From assembly GCA_934667175.1 (NCBI GenBank), contig CAKULN010000085.1, positions 1-6,927 of the forward strand: a stretch of DNA of 6,927 nt. Reading direction: 5' to 3'. Under the pieces are notes generated by a model. The model searched no databases, was not told the origin of the DNA, and saw only the letters and a list, made by a program, of their open reading frames with translations. The DNA is from an uncultured Bacteroidales bacterium. GTDB lineage: Bacteria > Bacteroidota > Bacteroidia > Bacteroidales > UBA932. The translations under genes were made by a program, and so were the position numbers. Numbering within the stretch: the first letter of the stretch is position 1; every line of letters begins with the position of its first letter. This document shows, in pieces, positions 1 to 6,056 of the stretch.

Positions 1-444
1 GATTACACGGAGACTTTCCTGAAAGAGCGGAAGTATGAATATGAAGAAGTGCCTTTTGAGATGAGCAAGGCGATGCGCCATATTCCCCTCATCAATGGCC
101 AGATAGACACGTCCAGCCTTACCTTCGGCATCGATTGCGGAGCCTCAAGCGACCTTCTTGACTCCGGACTATGGGATGAATTCAAGAACAATCTGAGAAG
201 AGTGAAGACGACCACCTTGAAAGGTGTCAGCAATGAGGAGGGTATGAAAGTCCACGAGGGAAAATTGAAGAGTCTTAAAATAGGCGGGAAAACCTTCAGA
301 AACACCAGGACCGTGTTCAATAGCATCAGCCACCTCAATATGAACAAGGACGAGAGAATCGACGGCCTCATCGGGTACCAGATCCTGTCAAGGCAAAAGA
401 CGATCCTGTCCTGCCGGAACAGAAAGTTGATTTTCATAGAGTGA
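1..444 (+). CDS. Retropepsin-like aspartic protease family protein, C-terminal part (5' truncated)
   Basis: The reading frame is open from base 1 with no convincing start, so this is the 3' part of a longer gene; the GTG at 49 is not needed. The visible 147 residues look like one lobe of a retropepsin-type fold. The catalytic-loop position is at 133-147 and reads Ile-Asp-Cys-Gly-Ala-Ser. It is followed by a middle strand region (residues 'LKIGGKTF') and then the hydrophobic-hydrophobic-Gly motif 'DGLIGYQIL' near the end. Exported Bacteroidales proteins of this kind usually carry two such lobes, and I infer this is the second. The usual Asp-Thr/Ser-Gly is here Asp-Cys-Gly, which makes protease activity doubtful. 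No signal peptide can be seen because the N-terminus is outside the window. The gene ends 13 bases before the stop of the convergent lipoprotein gene. Family assignment is by motif only; the substrate is unknown. Confidence 0.75.
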   Translation, partial: DYTETFLKERKYEYEEVPFEMSKAMRHIPLINGQIDTSSLTFGIDCGASSDLLDSGLWDEFKNNLRRVKTTTLKGVSNEEGMKVHEGKLKSLKIGGKTFRNTRTVFNSISHLNMNKDERIDGLIGYQILSRQKTILSCRNRKLIFIE

Positions 445-457
445 CCACACGGGAATA

Positions 458-2044
458 TTATCTCCTAAACAGCCAGCGAAGGCGCTCGTCAGTGTAGGAC
501 TGCTCGCAGGTGGTCTGATGTGACCATTGCTCGGATGCCGGGACTATCGTGCAGTTTGTGCTGCCGGCGGCGGCATTGATGCTCTCGCAGAATGCCTTGA
601 CATCCTCGTATGCGGTCTTCATCACCTCGTCCGATTCGCTCATCACCGTGCAGACACGCATTGACCTGAAATTCGCCGCATCTGCGGTTCCCGGCTTCCC
701 TGCGACGGGCATTATCCCGCTGAACTTCTCCGGATAGGCGTTGGCCAATGACCAGGTGCCGGTGCCTCCCATCGAGCCTCCGAGGACATATATCCCGCCA
801 CAGGACGCCTCATACTCACCTATAAGCATCGCGAGAGGCTCGTTCATCTTCGCGCCCCAGCTTCCGGAGGACGGACATTGAGGGACAATGAATATGCTCG
901 GAATGGAATTGTCCGCCAGATACCCGGCGATAACGCTGACGGCGGCCTCCTTCATCTGCGTCTCGTTGTCGTTTCCCTTGGACGAACCGCCGTGCAGATA
1001 CATCACCAGAATCGGCTTTACGGCATCAGCACTCGCTATGCTCTTCATCCTGTACGGCAATGTGCCGCTGACGTATTTTCCGAAGTCGTCAAGAGGGGAG
1101 ATGGTTCCATCTCCTGGGGCATAGTTGTTCATTTCCGAATACGGCACACCTCGTGCGATGCGGAATCCGGCCTTTGGCTTGTAGTTCGATGTCGGAATCT
1201 TGGTCCTGAATGACACCCTCAGCCCGAATGAACTGCTCTGCCAATGCCCGCCACGTAGAACGTGCGTGGCGACATCCTTTCCTGCATATACATATTCTTT
1301 GTCGGAATCGGAAGGTCCTTTGGGATTGACTTGATCCTCATCGGAATATGCCCCGTACCAGTCATAACACCACTCGAACGCATTGCCCGACATATCGTAT
1401 ATGCCAAGTTCATTGGCGACTTTCAGGCCGACCTTGTTCACGTGCTCAAGACCGTCTTCCTTGAACCATCCGGCGGCATTGACATCATTGCTGCCGCTGT
1501 AGCGGTAGTCCTTGCTCTTGACTCCACCTCTTGCGGCGAACTCCCATTCTGCCTCGGTCGGAAGCCTCCAGCCTCCTCCTGTGAGCGCATTGAGTCTGTC
1601 AATGAACCGGTTGGCATCGTCCCAGTCCACGCCGTCCATTGCCCTGTTGCCATCCTCGCCATATTCCGAAGCCGACCAGCAAGGCTCCAATGTTCCCATC
1701 ACTTCTTTCCAAAGTCCCTGGGTGACTTCATATTTCGATATCTCGAAATCGGACAGTGTCACCTTATGAAGCGGAAGTTCGTCCGGGCGCGGGTCATTGT
1801 TGTCCTGAGCATCGGACTCCGCTTTTGTCAATGCTCCGTTGTCCAGGCCGGAAGTCGTCTGTCCCATAATGAAAGTTCCTCCCTCGACTTTCACCATCAT
1901 TGACTCGACCCTCTCTTTGAGGGACAGTGTCTCCGTATCTTTGCCGTCTTCGTCACCGCCGGCAGGCTGTCCCTCTTTTGAGGAACAACCTGCCAATGCT
2001 ATCGAAATGGCGATGATGCCATAATACACTCTATCTCTGCGCAT
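458..2044 (-). CDS. Lipoprotein with SUMF1/FGE-like domain fused to a C-terminal alpha/beta hydrolase
   Basis: This 528-residue protein starts with a lipoprotein signal peptide whose lipobox ends at Cys20 (Leu-Ala-Gly-Cys), so it should be anchored in the envelope. Residues about 50-298 form a SUMF1/formylglycine-generating-enzyme-like domain: 'GGTFIMG', 'EVTQGLW', 'WRLPTEAEWEFAARGG', 'GNAFEWCYDWY', 'VLRGGHW' and 'AGFRIAR'. From about 340 there is an alpha/beta hydrolase of esterase type with oxyanion motif HGG (351-353), nucleophile Ser424 in GGSMGG, candidate acid Asp472 and candidate His509. Aligned from memory to human FGE, the two catalytic cysteines fall on Ser270 and Leu275, so sulfatase activation is unlikely. 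The ATG overlaps the previous gene by 14 bases, and this is the last gene of the sigma-factor operon. An envelope esterase or carbohydrate/peptide hydrolase role is inference; the substrate is unknown. Confidence 0.88.
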   Translation of the reverse strand: MRRDRVYYGIIAISIALAGCSSKEGQPAGGDEDGKDTETLSLKERVESMMVKVEGGTFIMGQTTSGLDNGALTKAESDAQDNNDPRPDELPLHKVTLSDFEISKYEVTQGLWKEVMGTLEPCWSASEYGEDGNRAMDGVDWDDANRFIDRLNALTGGGWRLPTEAEWEFAARGGVKSKDYRYSGSNDVNAAGWFKEDGLEHVNKVGLKVANELGIYDMSGNAFEWCYDWYGAYSDEDQVNPKGPSDSDKEYVYAGKDVATHVLRGGHWQSSSFGLRVSFRTKIPTSNYKPKAGFRIARGVPYSEMNNYAPGDGTISPLDDFGKYVSGTLPYRMKSIASADAVKPILVMYLHGGSSKGNDNETQMKEAAVSVIAGYLADNSIPSIFIVPQCPSSGSWGAKMNEPLAMLIGEYEASCGGIYVLGGSMGGTGTWSLANAYPEKFSGIMPVAGKPGTADAANFRSMRVCTVMSESDEVMKTAYEDVKAFCESINAAAGSTNCTIVPASEQWSHQTTCEQSYTDERLRWLFRR

Positions 2045-2495
2045 TGCTTCTTGTTCTTGATGGTTGCTGTCTCCTTGATCCCTGCGGCTTCGGCTGAGAG
2101 AGCCTACGCATCATATCGCGTTCGATTTCGTACACGCGGGATATCTGCTTCTGCGAGAGGAACGTGCTGTAGATATCGTAGTATTTTTTGCGGAGGTCAA
2201 GGATCTTCTGGCTGCGCTCGAAACGCTGCTTCATCTCCTCCTCGCCTGGATTATCCGACTGCTGCTTTCCGAGGCTCGGCCCCAATGCCCATAGCTCCCT
2301 CAGGAAGTTGCAGTAGGTCTCCTGGAATTTCCTGCTTGTCGCATCATCGAACGCAAGCTCCGTGGAGATGTGCTCGGCCTGCTTCACCGCAAGCTCCTCG
2401 CGGCTGATCTTCTTTCCGTTCGGCTGTGCGGACAATGTCATTGACATGAGGAGTGCGAATGACGCCGCGATTATTGTTCTGAATATTGTTTTCAT
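2031..2495 (-). CDS. Exported Spy/CpxP-like (LTxxQ-type) helical protein
   Basis: The product has 154 residues. Residues 1-23 are a signal peptide (basic start, hydrophobic core, 'LSAQ' cleavage region). The mature part is strongly charged and predicted helical. It has the layout of Bacteroidota periplasmic Spy/CpxP-like proteins: a first helix pair from about 29 ('SREELAVKQAEHISTELAF', then 'DDATSRKFQETY'), a linker at 75-87, and a second helix pair containing 'FLSQKQISRVYEIE' (112-125), which resembles the LTxxQ motif. The tail from residue 134 is rich in Arg, Gln, Pro and Ser and probably disordered. Family members chaperone envelope proteins or sense envelope or metal stress. That role here is inferred from layout and from the sigma factor in the same operon. 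It starts 7 bases after the membrane protein gene and overlaps the lipoprotein gene by 14 bases (shared ATGCGCAGAGATAG), which suggests coupled translation. Confidence 0.72.
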   Translation of the reverse strand: MKTIFRTIIAASFALLMSMTLSAQPNGKKISREELAVKQAEHISTELAFDDATSRKFQETYCNFLRELWALGPSLGKQQSDNPGEEEMKQRFERSQKILDLRKKYYDIYSTFLSQKQISRVYEIERDMMRRLSQPKPQGSRRQQPSRTRSNAQR

Positions 2496-2502
2496 CTGTC
2501 TT

Positions 2503-2826
2503 CTAATAATTTATGTTCATAAATGTGTCTTCATTGTAAATTTCGCTGAGGAACGCCTGGTCTGCATTGTCAAGGTTTGCGAACGCCTGCTGCACTTCCG
2601 CCAGAGAATCCGTAGGGGATGGCTGGCGGTGCCACGCGAATGTTGCTATCAAGGTCAACGATGCTGCCGCGGCAAGGGCAATGCTGACTGTACGGAGTCT
2701 GTGAGGCTGCTTCCTTTCGCATCCTGTTGCTTTCAGGACATTGCGCTCGATATCGTCAAGCGTTCCGTCCGGGACTTTGTACGGCATACGCTTGCCGACG
2801 CCCATCATATTCATTTCTTTATCCAT
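2503..2826 (-). CDS. Small single-pass membrane protein, putative anti-sigma factor
   Basis: The product has 107 residues. The N-terminal 42 are charged and contain 'GKRMPYKVPDGTLDDIERNVL', a short segment commonly seen at the start of small proteins encoded just after ECF sigma factors in Bacteroides. One transmembrane helix lies at about 46-64, followed by a short acidic periplasmic tail (67-107). The gene overlaps the sigma factor stop by 8 bases (ATGGATAA), so stoichiometric coupled translation is likely. Position, size and topology fit an anti-sigma factor that holds the sigma factor at the membrane. There is no zinc-binding HxxxCxxC signature; the only cysteine is Cys36. Several Met codons (1, 5, 7, 8) could serve as the start. 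The first is used because it gives the overlap. Function is inference from context. Confidence 0.68.
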   Translation of the reverse strand: MDKEMNMMGVGKRMPYKVPDGTLDDIERNVLKATGCERKQPHRLRTVSIALAAAASLTLIATFAWHRQPSPTDSLAEVQQAFANLDNADQAFLSEIYNEDTFMNINY

Positions 2827-3349
2827 AATATTCTTTCAGATAATTGTAAATTCTGACTTTTGCATTGTGCCAGTTGGCTTTCGCGCTGTCCGGAGTGGAA
2901 TCCGTTATCTCGGCAATCTCATCGAAGCTCAGTTCGTCATAGTACCGGAGGTTGAATGTGAGCTGCTGCTTCCTCGGAAGCGAATGTATGGCTCTCTGGA
3001 GATTGACGGCCTCTATGTCGCTGAGGTCAATGTATTCGTCCGCAAGCATTGACATAGCCTCTGCATTGTCCTCGATATTGACCGCGGGGTGGCGCTTTTC
3101 GATGATTCTAAGAGCCTCGTTGGTCGCGATCCGGTAGAGCCAGGCGGTGAACGAGCGGGTGCGGTCGTATTGCCCGAACGAGCGGAACACCCTGATGAAT
3201 GTTTCCTGCGTGGCGTCCTGCGCGTCCTCGCTGCTTATTGTGATTCGCCGGATGTGCCAGTAGATGGGTTCTTTGTACTCTTTCACGAGTGCCCGGAAAC
3301 CAACTTGGAGATTCCACCCAAGCAGTCGCACTATGTTTTTCTCATTCAT
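2819..3349 (-). CDS. RNA polymerase ECF-type sigma-70 factor
   Basis: The product has 176 residues, normal for an extracytoplasmic-function sigma factor. Region 2 covers about 18-87, with the core-binding helix 'DAQDATQETFIRVFRSF' (42-58) and the -10 recognition segment 'FTAWLYRIATNEAL' (67-80). Region 4 covers about 113-172, with 'LPRKQQLTFNLRYYDELSFDEIAEI' split around residues 124-148 and the DNA-contacting helix after it. There is no region 1 or 3, as expected. It directs RNA polymerase to a small set of promoters, often including its own operon. It overlaps the upstream exported-protein gene by 8 bases (ATGAATGA) and the downstream membrane-protein gene by 8 bases. Being second in its operon, after an exported protein, is unusual. 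The target genes cannot be read from this window, but the envelope proteins of the same operon are the natural candidates. Confidence 0.93.
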   Translation of the reverse strand: MNEKNIVRLLGWNLQVGFRALVKEYKEPIYWHIRRITISSEDAQDATQETFIRVFRSFGQYDRTRSFTAWLYRIATNEALRIIEKRHPAVNIEDNAEAMSMLADEYIDLSDIEAVNLQRAIHSLPRKQQLTFNLRYYDELSFDEIAEITDSTPDSAKANWHNAKVRIYNYLKEYYG

Positions 3350-3731
3350 CAGCCAATGTGTAAACTATCTTCTTTCCCTGCATTGTCCTGACAAGCGGAG
3401 TCTTTCTGTCCAAGGTGAAGGAATCCAGCTCCGCCTCCGCGAACTTGCTGTCCAGTCCGGTGAAGCCGCAGTATTTGCTGACCGAAAGATAGCCATTCTT
3501 CTGAATATATGCCACAGCCATCAGCTTGCGCTCCGGACGAGAGGTCTTGTTCACCGTGGTCGTGCGTTCCACTTGCACTGTCCTGAAAGTTGGAACCACC
3601 GCCGTGGCGTAGCATCCGTGATGCCTTCCGTAACATCCGCCGTGACGATGTGGCCAACGAGCTTCCACAGATGCGGAGGCCGTGAGCATAAGCATTGCAG
3701 CCACCGCTGCCGTAAGTAATCCTGTTCTCAT
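3342..3731 (-). CDS. Exported His/Cys-rich protein with a winged-helix-like C-terminal domain
   Basis: The product has 129 residues and I know no characterised homologue. Residues 1-24 form a signal peptide ending 'ASASVEA'. Next comes a His/Gly/Cys-rich stretch (26-41) with a near repeat, 'HRHGGCY' then 'RHHGCY', which could bind a metal. After a Thr/Val/Arg-rich linker (47-66), residues 68-127 have the pattern of a winged helix-turn-helix. Helix 1 is 'KLMAVAYIQKNG', helix 2 is 'VSKYCGFTG' (84-92), helix 3 is 'SKFAEAELDSFTLD' (95-108), and 'TPLVRTMQGKKIVYTL' forms a wing. The combination with a signal peptide is odd, since this fold usually binds DNA or acts in protein contacts in the cytoplasm. 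It is the first gene of the sigma-factor operon and overlaps the sigma start by 8 bases, so it may feed a signal into that system. Role unknown. Confidence 0.72.
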   Translation of the reverse strand: MRTGLLTAAVAAMLMLTASASVEARWPHRHGGCYGRHHGCYATAVVPTFRTVQVERTTTVNKTSRPERKLMAVAYIQKNGYLSVSKYCGFTGLDSKFAEAELDSFTLDRKTPLVRTMQGKKIVYTLADE

Positions 3732-3759
3732 AATTTCAATGTCTTTAGATGTTGTTTTC

Positions 3760-3771
3760 TGAGACGTCTCA
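3760..3771. promoter_or_regulatory. Perfect 12-base palindrome in the leader of the sigma-factor operon
   Basis: TGAGACGTCTCA is a perfect inverted repeat without spacer. It lies 28 bases upstream of the first start codon (3731) and about 15-26 bases downstream of the expected transcription start. Such a site could be an operator for a dimeric regulator. It is too short and lacks a loop, so an RNA hairpin is less likely. I see no second full copy in the window. Confidence 0.4.
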
Positions 3772-3792
3772 CTACATATACCCGGCAGGATG

Positions 3793-3801
3793 GCGAAAGT
3801 A
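3793..3801 (-). promoter_or_regulatory. Candidate Bacteroidota -7 element for the sigma-factor operon
   Basis: On the minus strand the sequence reads TACTTTCGC. It is one base off the housekeeping Bacteroidota -7 consensus TAnnTTTG, here with C in place of the last T. It sits about 62 bases before the first start codon, inside the only intergenic gap upstream of the operon. No good TTTG -33 element is visible about 19 bases upstream, where the DNA is A/T-rich, so the site may be weak, activated, or read by another sigma factor. Confidence 0.4.
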
Positions 3802-3860
3802 AAAAGGAAAATGATTTTTTTCGATTATTTCGTGGACTCAGTCCTGTAAAGATGACACCG

Positions 3861-4046
3861 CTATTCCATCATCAAAGTCATATCTCTAAGGTTGATGTTC
3901 ACATTGCTGAACTTGCGGAGAAGTTCGAGGCCCACCGTACCTGAATGCTGGTTACCATCCGGCGAGGTGTGAATCATGACAGTATGTATCAGGGCTTTCT
4001 TTCCATTCACTTCAAAAGTGACTTCCGGCATTGACAGCAGTCCCTT
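3861..4046 (-). pseudogene. 3' remnant of the retropepsin-like gene beyond an in-frame TAA
   Basis: Immediately after the TAA at 4049-4047 the same frame continues for 61 sense codons to a TAG at 3863-3861. The translation keeps the features expected of the rest of the second retropepsin lobe. It has a strand pair 'LSMPEVTFEVNGKKALIHTVMI' (split by a turn at Asn-Gly), then 'SGTVGLELLRKF', which carries the hydrophobic-hydrophobic-Gly motif, then a closing 'VNINLRDMTLMM' strand. This is coding sequence cut off by one nonsense codon, not random DNA. An ATG at 4031-4029 follows an AAAAGGGA purine run at a plausible spacing, so reinitiation could in principle yield a 56-residue fragment. With 4047-4784 it makes a 307-codon gene. 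Confidence 0.78.
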
Positions 4047-4784
4047 TTACTCAGTGCTGCCGTAGGTGCCTAGAAGAACGTTGGACTCCTCAAGATCTGA
4101 TGTGGAGTCCTTGTGGGCGCAATACCATGTATACGACAAGTCGGTCATGGTGCAGCCTGTGTCCAGTTTGAGGCTATGTGTCTCGCTGTTGATGTTCGCC
4201 AGTAGACAGAGGGTGTTGTTCGGCTCAATGTAGAGGATCGGGATGCCGCCGTTGTATTTGCGTTCAACAGGACCGAATGTGACAGAATTGCGTTTGAAGT
4301 CAATGCTGATATTCCTGGCAAGTTTCAGAAAATCCATACCGATGATTGCGTCAGTGCGTACGAGAGTGTCGAGCTGAGTGTCACTCAGAACGTATGCGAG
4401 GATATTGTTCACTTCCATTCCTCCGATGTTCATCTGCCTTATCAATTGTGTCCTAGTGCCGCCGGAATGATTCGCTCCGTGAAGGTCTATCGTGTCGCGG
4501 ACGAACTCGGCACCGATTTCTTCGGAATGGTTGTCAATGAGCGTCTTTAGTTTGCCGCCAAGTTCTTCAGGACGGTTGAAATATGCCGCGAGCATTGTCT
4601 CGGTCATTGATTTCAGAACATCAGACTGGACGGAATCCTTGACTTCTGAATATTCCCGGTTAAGAGCGAACCAGTCACCGCTGCCGAGGAGTTCGTTGAT
4701 TCTCTGATCCGCGTTCTGCGCGTAAAGTGCAAGAGGAATAAATGACAAGAGAAATGTCAATGCTTTGTATAATTTCATGTTCAT
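4047..4784 (-). CDS. Retropepsin-like exported protein, truncated by an in-frame stop
   Basis: The 245-residue reading frame starts with a signal peptide (residues 1-23, ending 'LYAQ'). Residues 24-90 are helical and repeat-like, as seen in front of the protease lobes in related exported Bacteroidales proteins. Residues 91-171 resemble only the second half of a retropepsin lobe ('IRQMNIGGMEVNN', then 'DAIIGMDFL' at 145-153). No Asp-Thr-Gly motif precedes them, so the catalytic half of lobe one seems missing. Lobe two begins at about 180 and has Asp208-Thr-Gly-Cys211 where Asp-Thr-Gly-Ala is usual. The frame stops at residue 245 inside this lobe, while homologous-looking sequence continues downstream. 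It starts 5 bases after hipT, so it is probably transcribed with the hip operon. The ATG two codons later (Met3) is an equally good start. An active protease is unlikely. Confidence 0.7.
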   Translation of the reverse strand: MNMKLYKALTFLLSFIPLALYAQNADQRINELLGSGDWFALNREYSEVKDSVQSDVLKSMTETMLAAYFNRPEELGGKLKTLIDNHSEEIGAEFVRDTIDLHGANHSGGTRTQLIRQMNIGGMEVNNILAYVLSDTQLDTLVRTDAIIGMDFLKLARNISIDFKRNSVTFGPVERKYNGGIPILYIEPNNTLCLLANINSETHSLKLDTGCTMTDLSYTWYCAHKDSTSDLEESNVLLGTYGSTE

Positions 4785-4789
4785 CTGTT

Positions 4790-5740
4790 TTATTTCTGTG
4801 CCGACATTCTTTCCAACCGTGATGTGATGCCCTGCTTATACGCTTCCTTGCTCTCGTCATCCAGAAACGACATATAAATCATGTCGTAGAATTTCGGCAG
4901 GAGTTTTCTGTACTTTTCGAGCATATTGTCAAACACCTTAGGCGCAATGCCTGAAAGTGTCATGGCGTTGACGAAATCTCCTTTCGTTATGCGTTTCTTC
5001 CGCCCATTGAGTGTGAGCGCCAATTCTTCGGTGTCCTTCGGATTCACCATTGAGACATTCAGGAGGTCGTATGCCGGAGTCAGGAACCACTTGCCTTTAG
5101 GCGCATAGAACGAGAAGTTCTTCAGATGCATATCATTGTTTCCTACCAGCCAACTGAAGAATACTTGCTCATAGAAATCGGTCAGATCCAAAAGCGGCAC
5201 ATAAGAATATTTGGCGATTACCTTGGCAATCTGTTCATACGAACTCTTATACTTGTATTCCGTCTGCCTCTCTGTAAGCTGGCACATGTCCTCCATCGGA
5301 ATCCTGCCTCCTTCTGATGTCCTGTCTATTCTTTTGGTAAGATAGCCCAATGTCCCATCCTGAAGCCGTATCAGAGTGTGAGGTACGACCTTTATCTTTG
5401 CGATTTCGGCCAGATGCATTGTCAAGTCTTCATTTTCCGGGAGAGCCTTGTATGTTTGGGTCTGCGGCTTGAAGATATAATCACCCCAAAGCCCCACTAT
5501 GGTAAGCCTTCTTGACCCATCATGCCTGTCAAGATGGAGCGACAGCTTTGCCTGAACACCGGTCAATGTTGTCTGAGCCTTTATCACCTGAGCCGCAAGG
5601 GCATCCAAATCATTGAGTGAATATGGCAATTCCGGGGCATACGGCATTCCGAAGAATTTCCTGGCGCAGCCATTATGGAAATCCACTTCCCCGTCCGCAA
5701 GTTCCTTATAGCAATATAGGCATCTACTCATCGCGTTCAT
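4790..5740 (-). CDS. hipT: HipA-family serine/threonine kinase toxin (HipT-like)
   Basis: The product has 316 residues, shorter than full HipA (about 440) because the N-terminal domain is a separate gene. Residues 7-25 form a Cys-x2-Cys...His-x2-Cys motif (Cys7, Cys10, His22, Cys25) that could hold a zinc. The HipA kinase core follows: a Gly-rich loop 'TTLTGVQAKLS' (57-67), candidate ATP lysine Lys91 in 'YIFKPQ', the catalytic loop 'GNNDMHLKNF' (200-209) with Asp203 and Asn208, and metal-binding Asp225 in 'TPAYDLLN'. All key residues are present, so an active kinase is expected. Known HipA and HipT phosphorylate aminoacyl-tRNA synthetases (GltX and TrpS) and halt growth; the target here is unknown. 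The hipS stop overlaps the first ATG region by 17 bases. Met4 would give an 8-base overlap and is an alternative start. Confidence 0.92.
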   Translation of the reverse strand: MNAMSRCLYCYKELADGEVDFHNGCARKFFGMPYAPELPYSLNDLDALAAQVIKAQTTLTGVQAKLSLHLDRHDGSRRLTIVGLWGDYIFKPQTQTYKALPENEDLTMHLAEIAKIKVVPHTLIRLQDGTLGYLTKRIDRTSEGGRIPMEDMCQLTERQTEYKYKSSYEQIAKVIAKYSYVPLLDLTDFYEQVFFSWLVGNNDMHLKNFSFYAPKGKWFLTPAYDLLNVSMVNPKDTEELALTLNGRKKRITKGDFVNAMTLSGIAPKVFDNMLEKYRKLLPKFYDMIYMSFLDDESKEAYKQGITSRLERMSAQK

Positions 5741-6056
5741 CGTTTACAGGTACGACACTTACCGCTCCGATGCAGTCTTTGCAACAGAGCAGGAGCAGGG
5801 ACATACGGTCCAATGAACTGATGTCCGTGTTTCTTAAGGCCACATCAAGCAGCCATCCTTCCGGAATGAGACCATCGAAGAACGGGAACAGAATCTTGGA
5901 CTGGTAAGGTTTTTCAGAAAGAGGAAGAGTGAGACTTATCGGCTCCGAATCCTTATTGTCCAAGTATTCCTTATTGTATTGGAATTCATAACCGGATTCT
6001 GTTTCTGTAAGAATGCCGGCAAGGTGATCCTTAAAGTAAATCTCAGCTTTTCTCAT
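5724..6056 (-). CDS. hipS: HipA N-terminal domain protein (HipS-like antitoxin)
   Basis: The product is 110 residues and matches the N-terminal subdomain of HipA encoded alone. Markers are the strand-rich start 'AEIYFKDHLAGIL' with a turn, 'LTLPLSEKPYQS' (42-53), 'FPFFDGLIPEGWLL' (57-70) and the closing 'CCKDCIGAVSVVP' (91-103). In full-length HipA this segment leads straight into the kinase core; here it ends with a TAG overlapping the kinase gene. In the E. coli O127 HipBST system the equivalent protein is the antitoxin that blocks the kinase, reportedly by placing a Trp in its active site. Trp68 in Pro-Glu-Gly-Trp is a candidate equivalent here (my recollection of the published structure, not an alignment). 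It overlaps the regulator gene by 14 bases and is translated between regulator and kinase, which fits a stoichiometric complex. Confidence 0.88.
   Translation of the reverse strand: MRKAEIYFKDHLAGILTETESGYEFQYNKEYLDNKDSEPISLTLPLSEKPYQSKILFPFFDGLIPEGWLLDVALRNTDISSLDRMSLLLLCCKDCIGAVSVVPVNDERDE

Noticed and set aside
445..457. Possible bidirectional terminator between the convergent genes
   Set aside because: The gap is only 13 bases and I see no stem with a T-tract in it or at its edges.
1262..1903. Long plus-strand reading frame of 213 codons
   Set aside because: It lies fully opposite the lipoprotein gene, whose domains and catalytic residues are clear, and its translation has no recognisable protein features. 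It is a mirror-frame shadow.
2362..2856. Plus-strand frame of 164 codons across the Spy-like and membrane-protein genes
   Set aside because: Antisense to two coherent genes with signal peptide, membrane helix and tight overlaps. Its Cys-rich translation looks random.
3264..3719. Plus-strand frame of 151 codons opposite the exported His/Cys-rich gene
   Set aside because: It spans the sigma factor and exported protein genes in antisense, with no domain signal or plausible start context.
3834..3844. Palindrome GGACTCAGTCC as terminator of the hip operon or as an operator
   Set aside because: With a one-base centre it cannot form a useful hairpin and no T-run follows directly. It may be an operator half-signal but there is no supporting copy.
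4047..4049. Stop-codon reassignment as the reason for the internal TAA
   Set aside because: TAA is used as the genuine stop of the lipoprotein, sigma factor and kinase genes in this same window.
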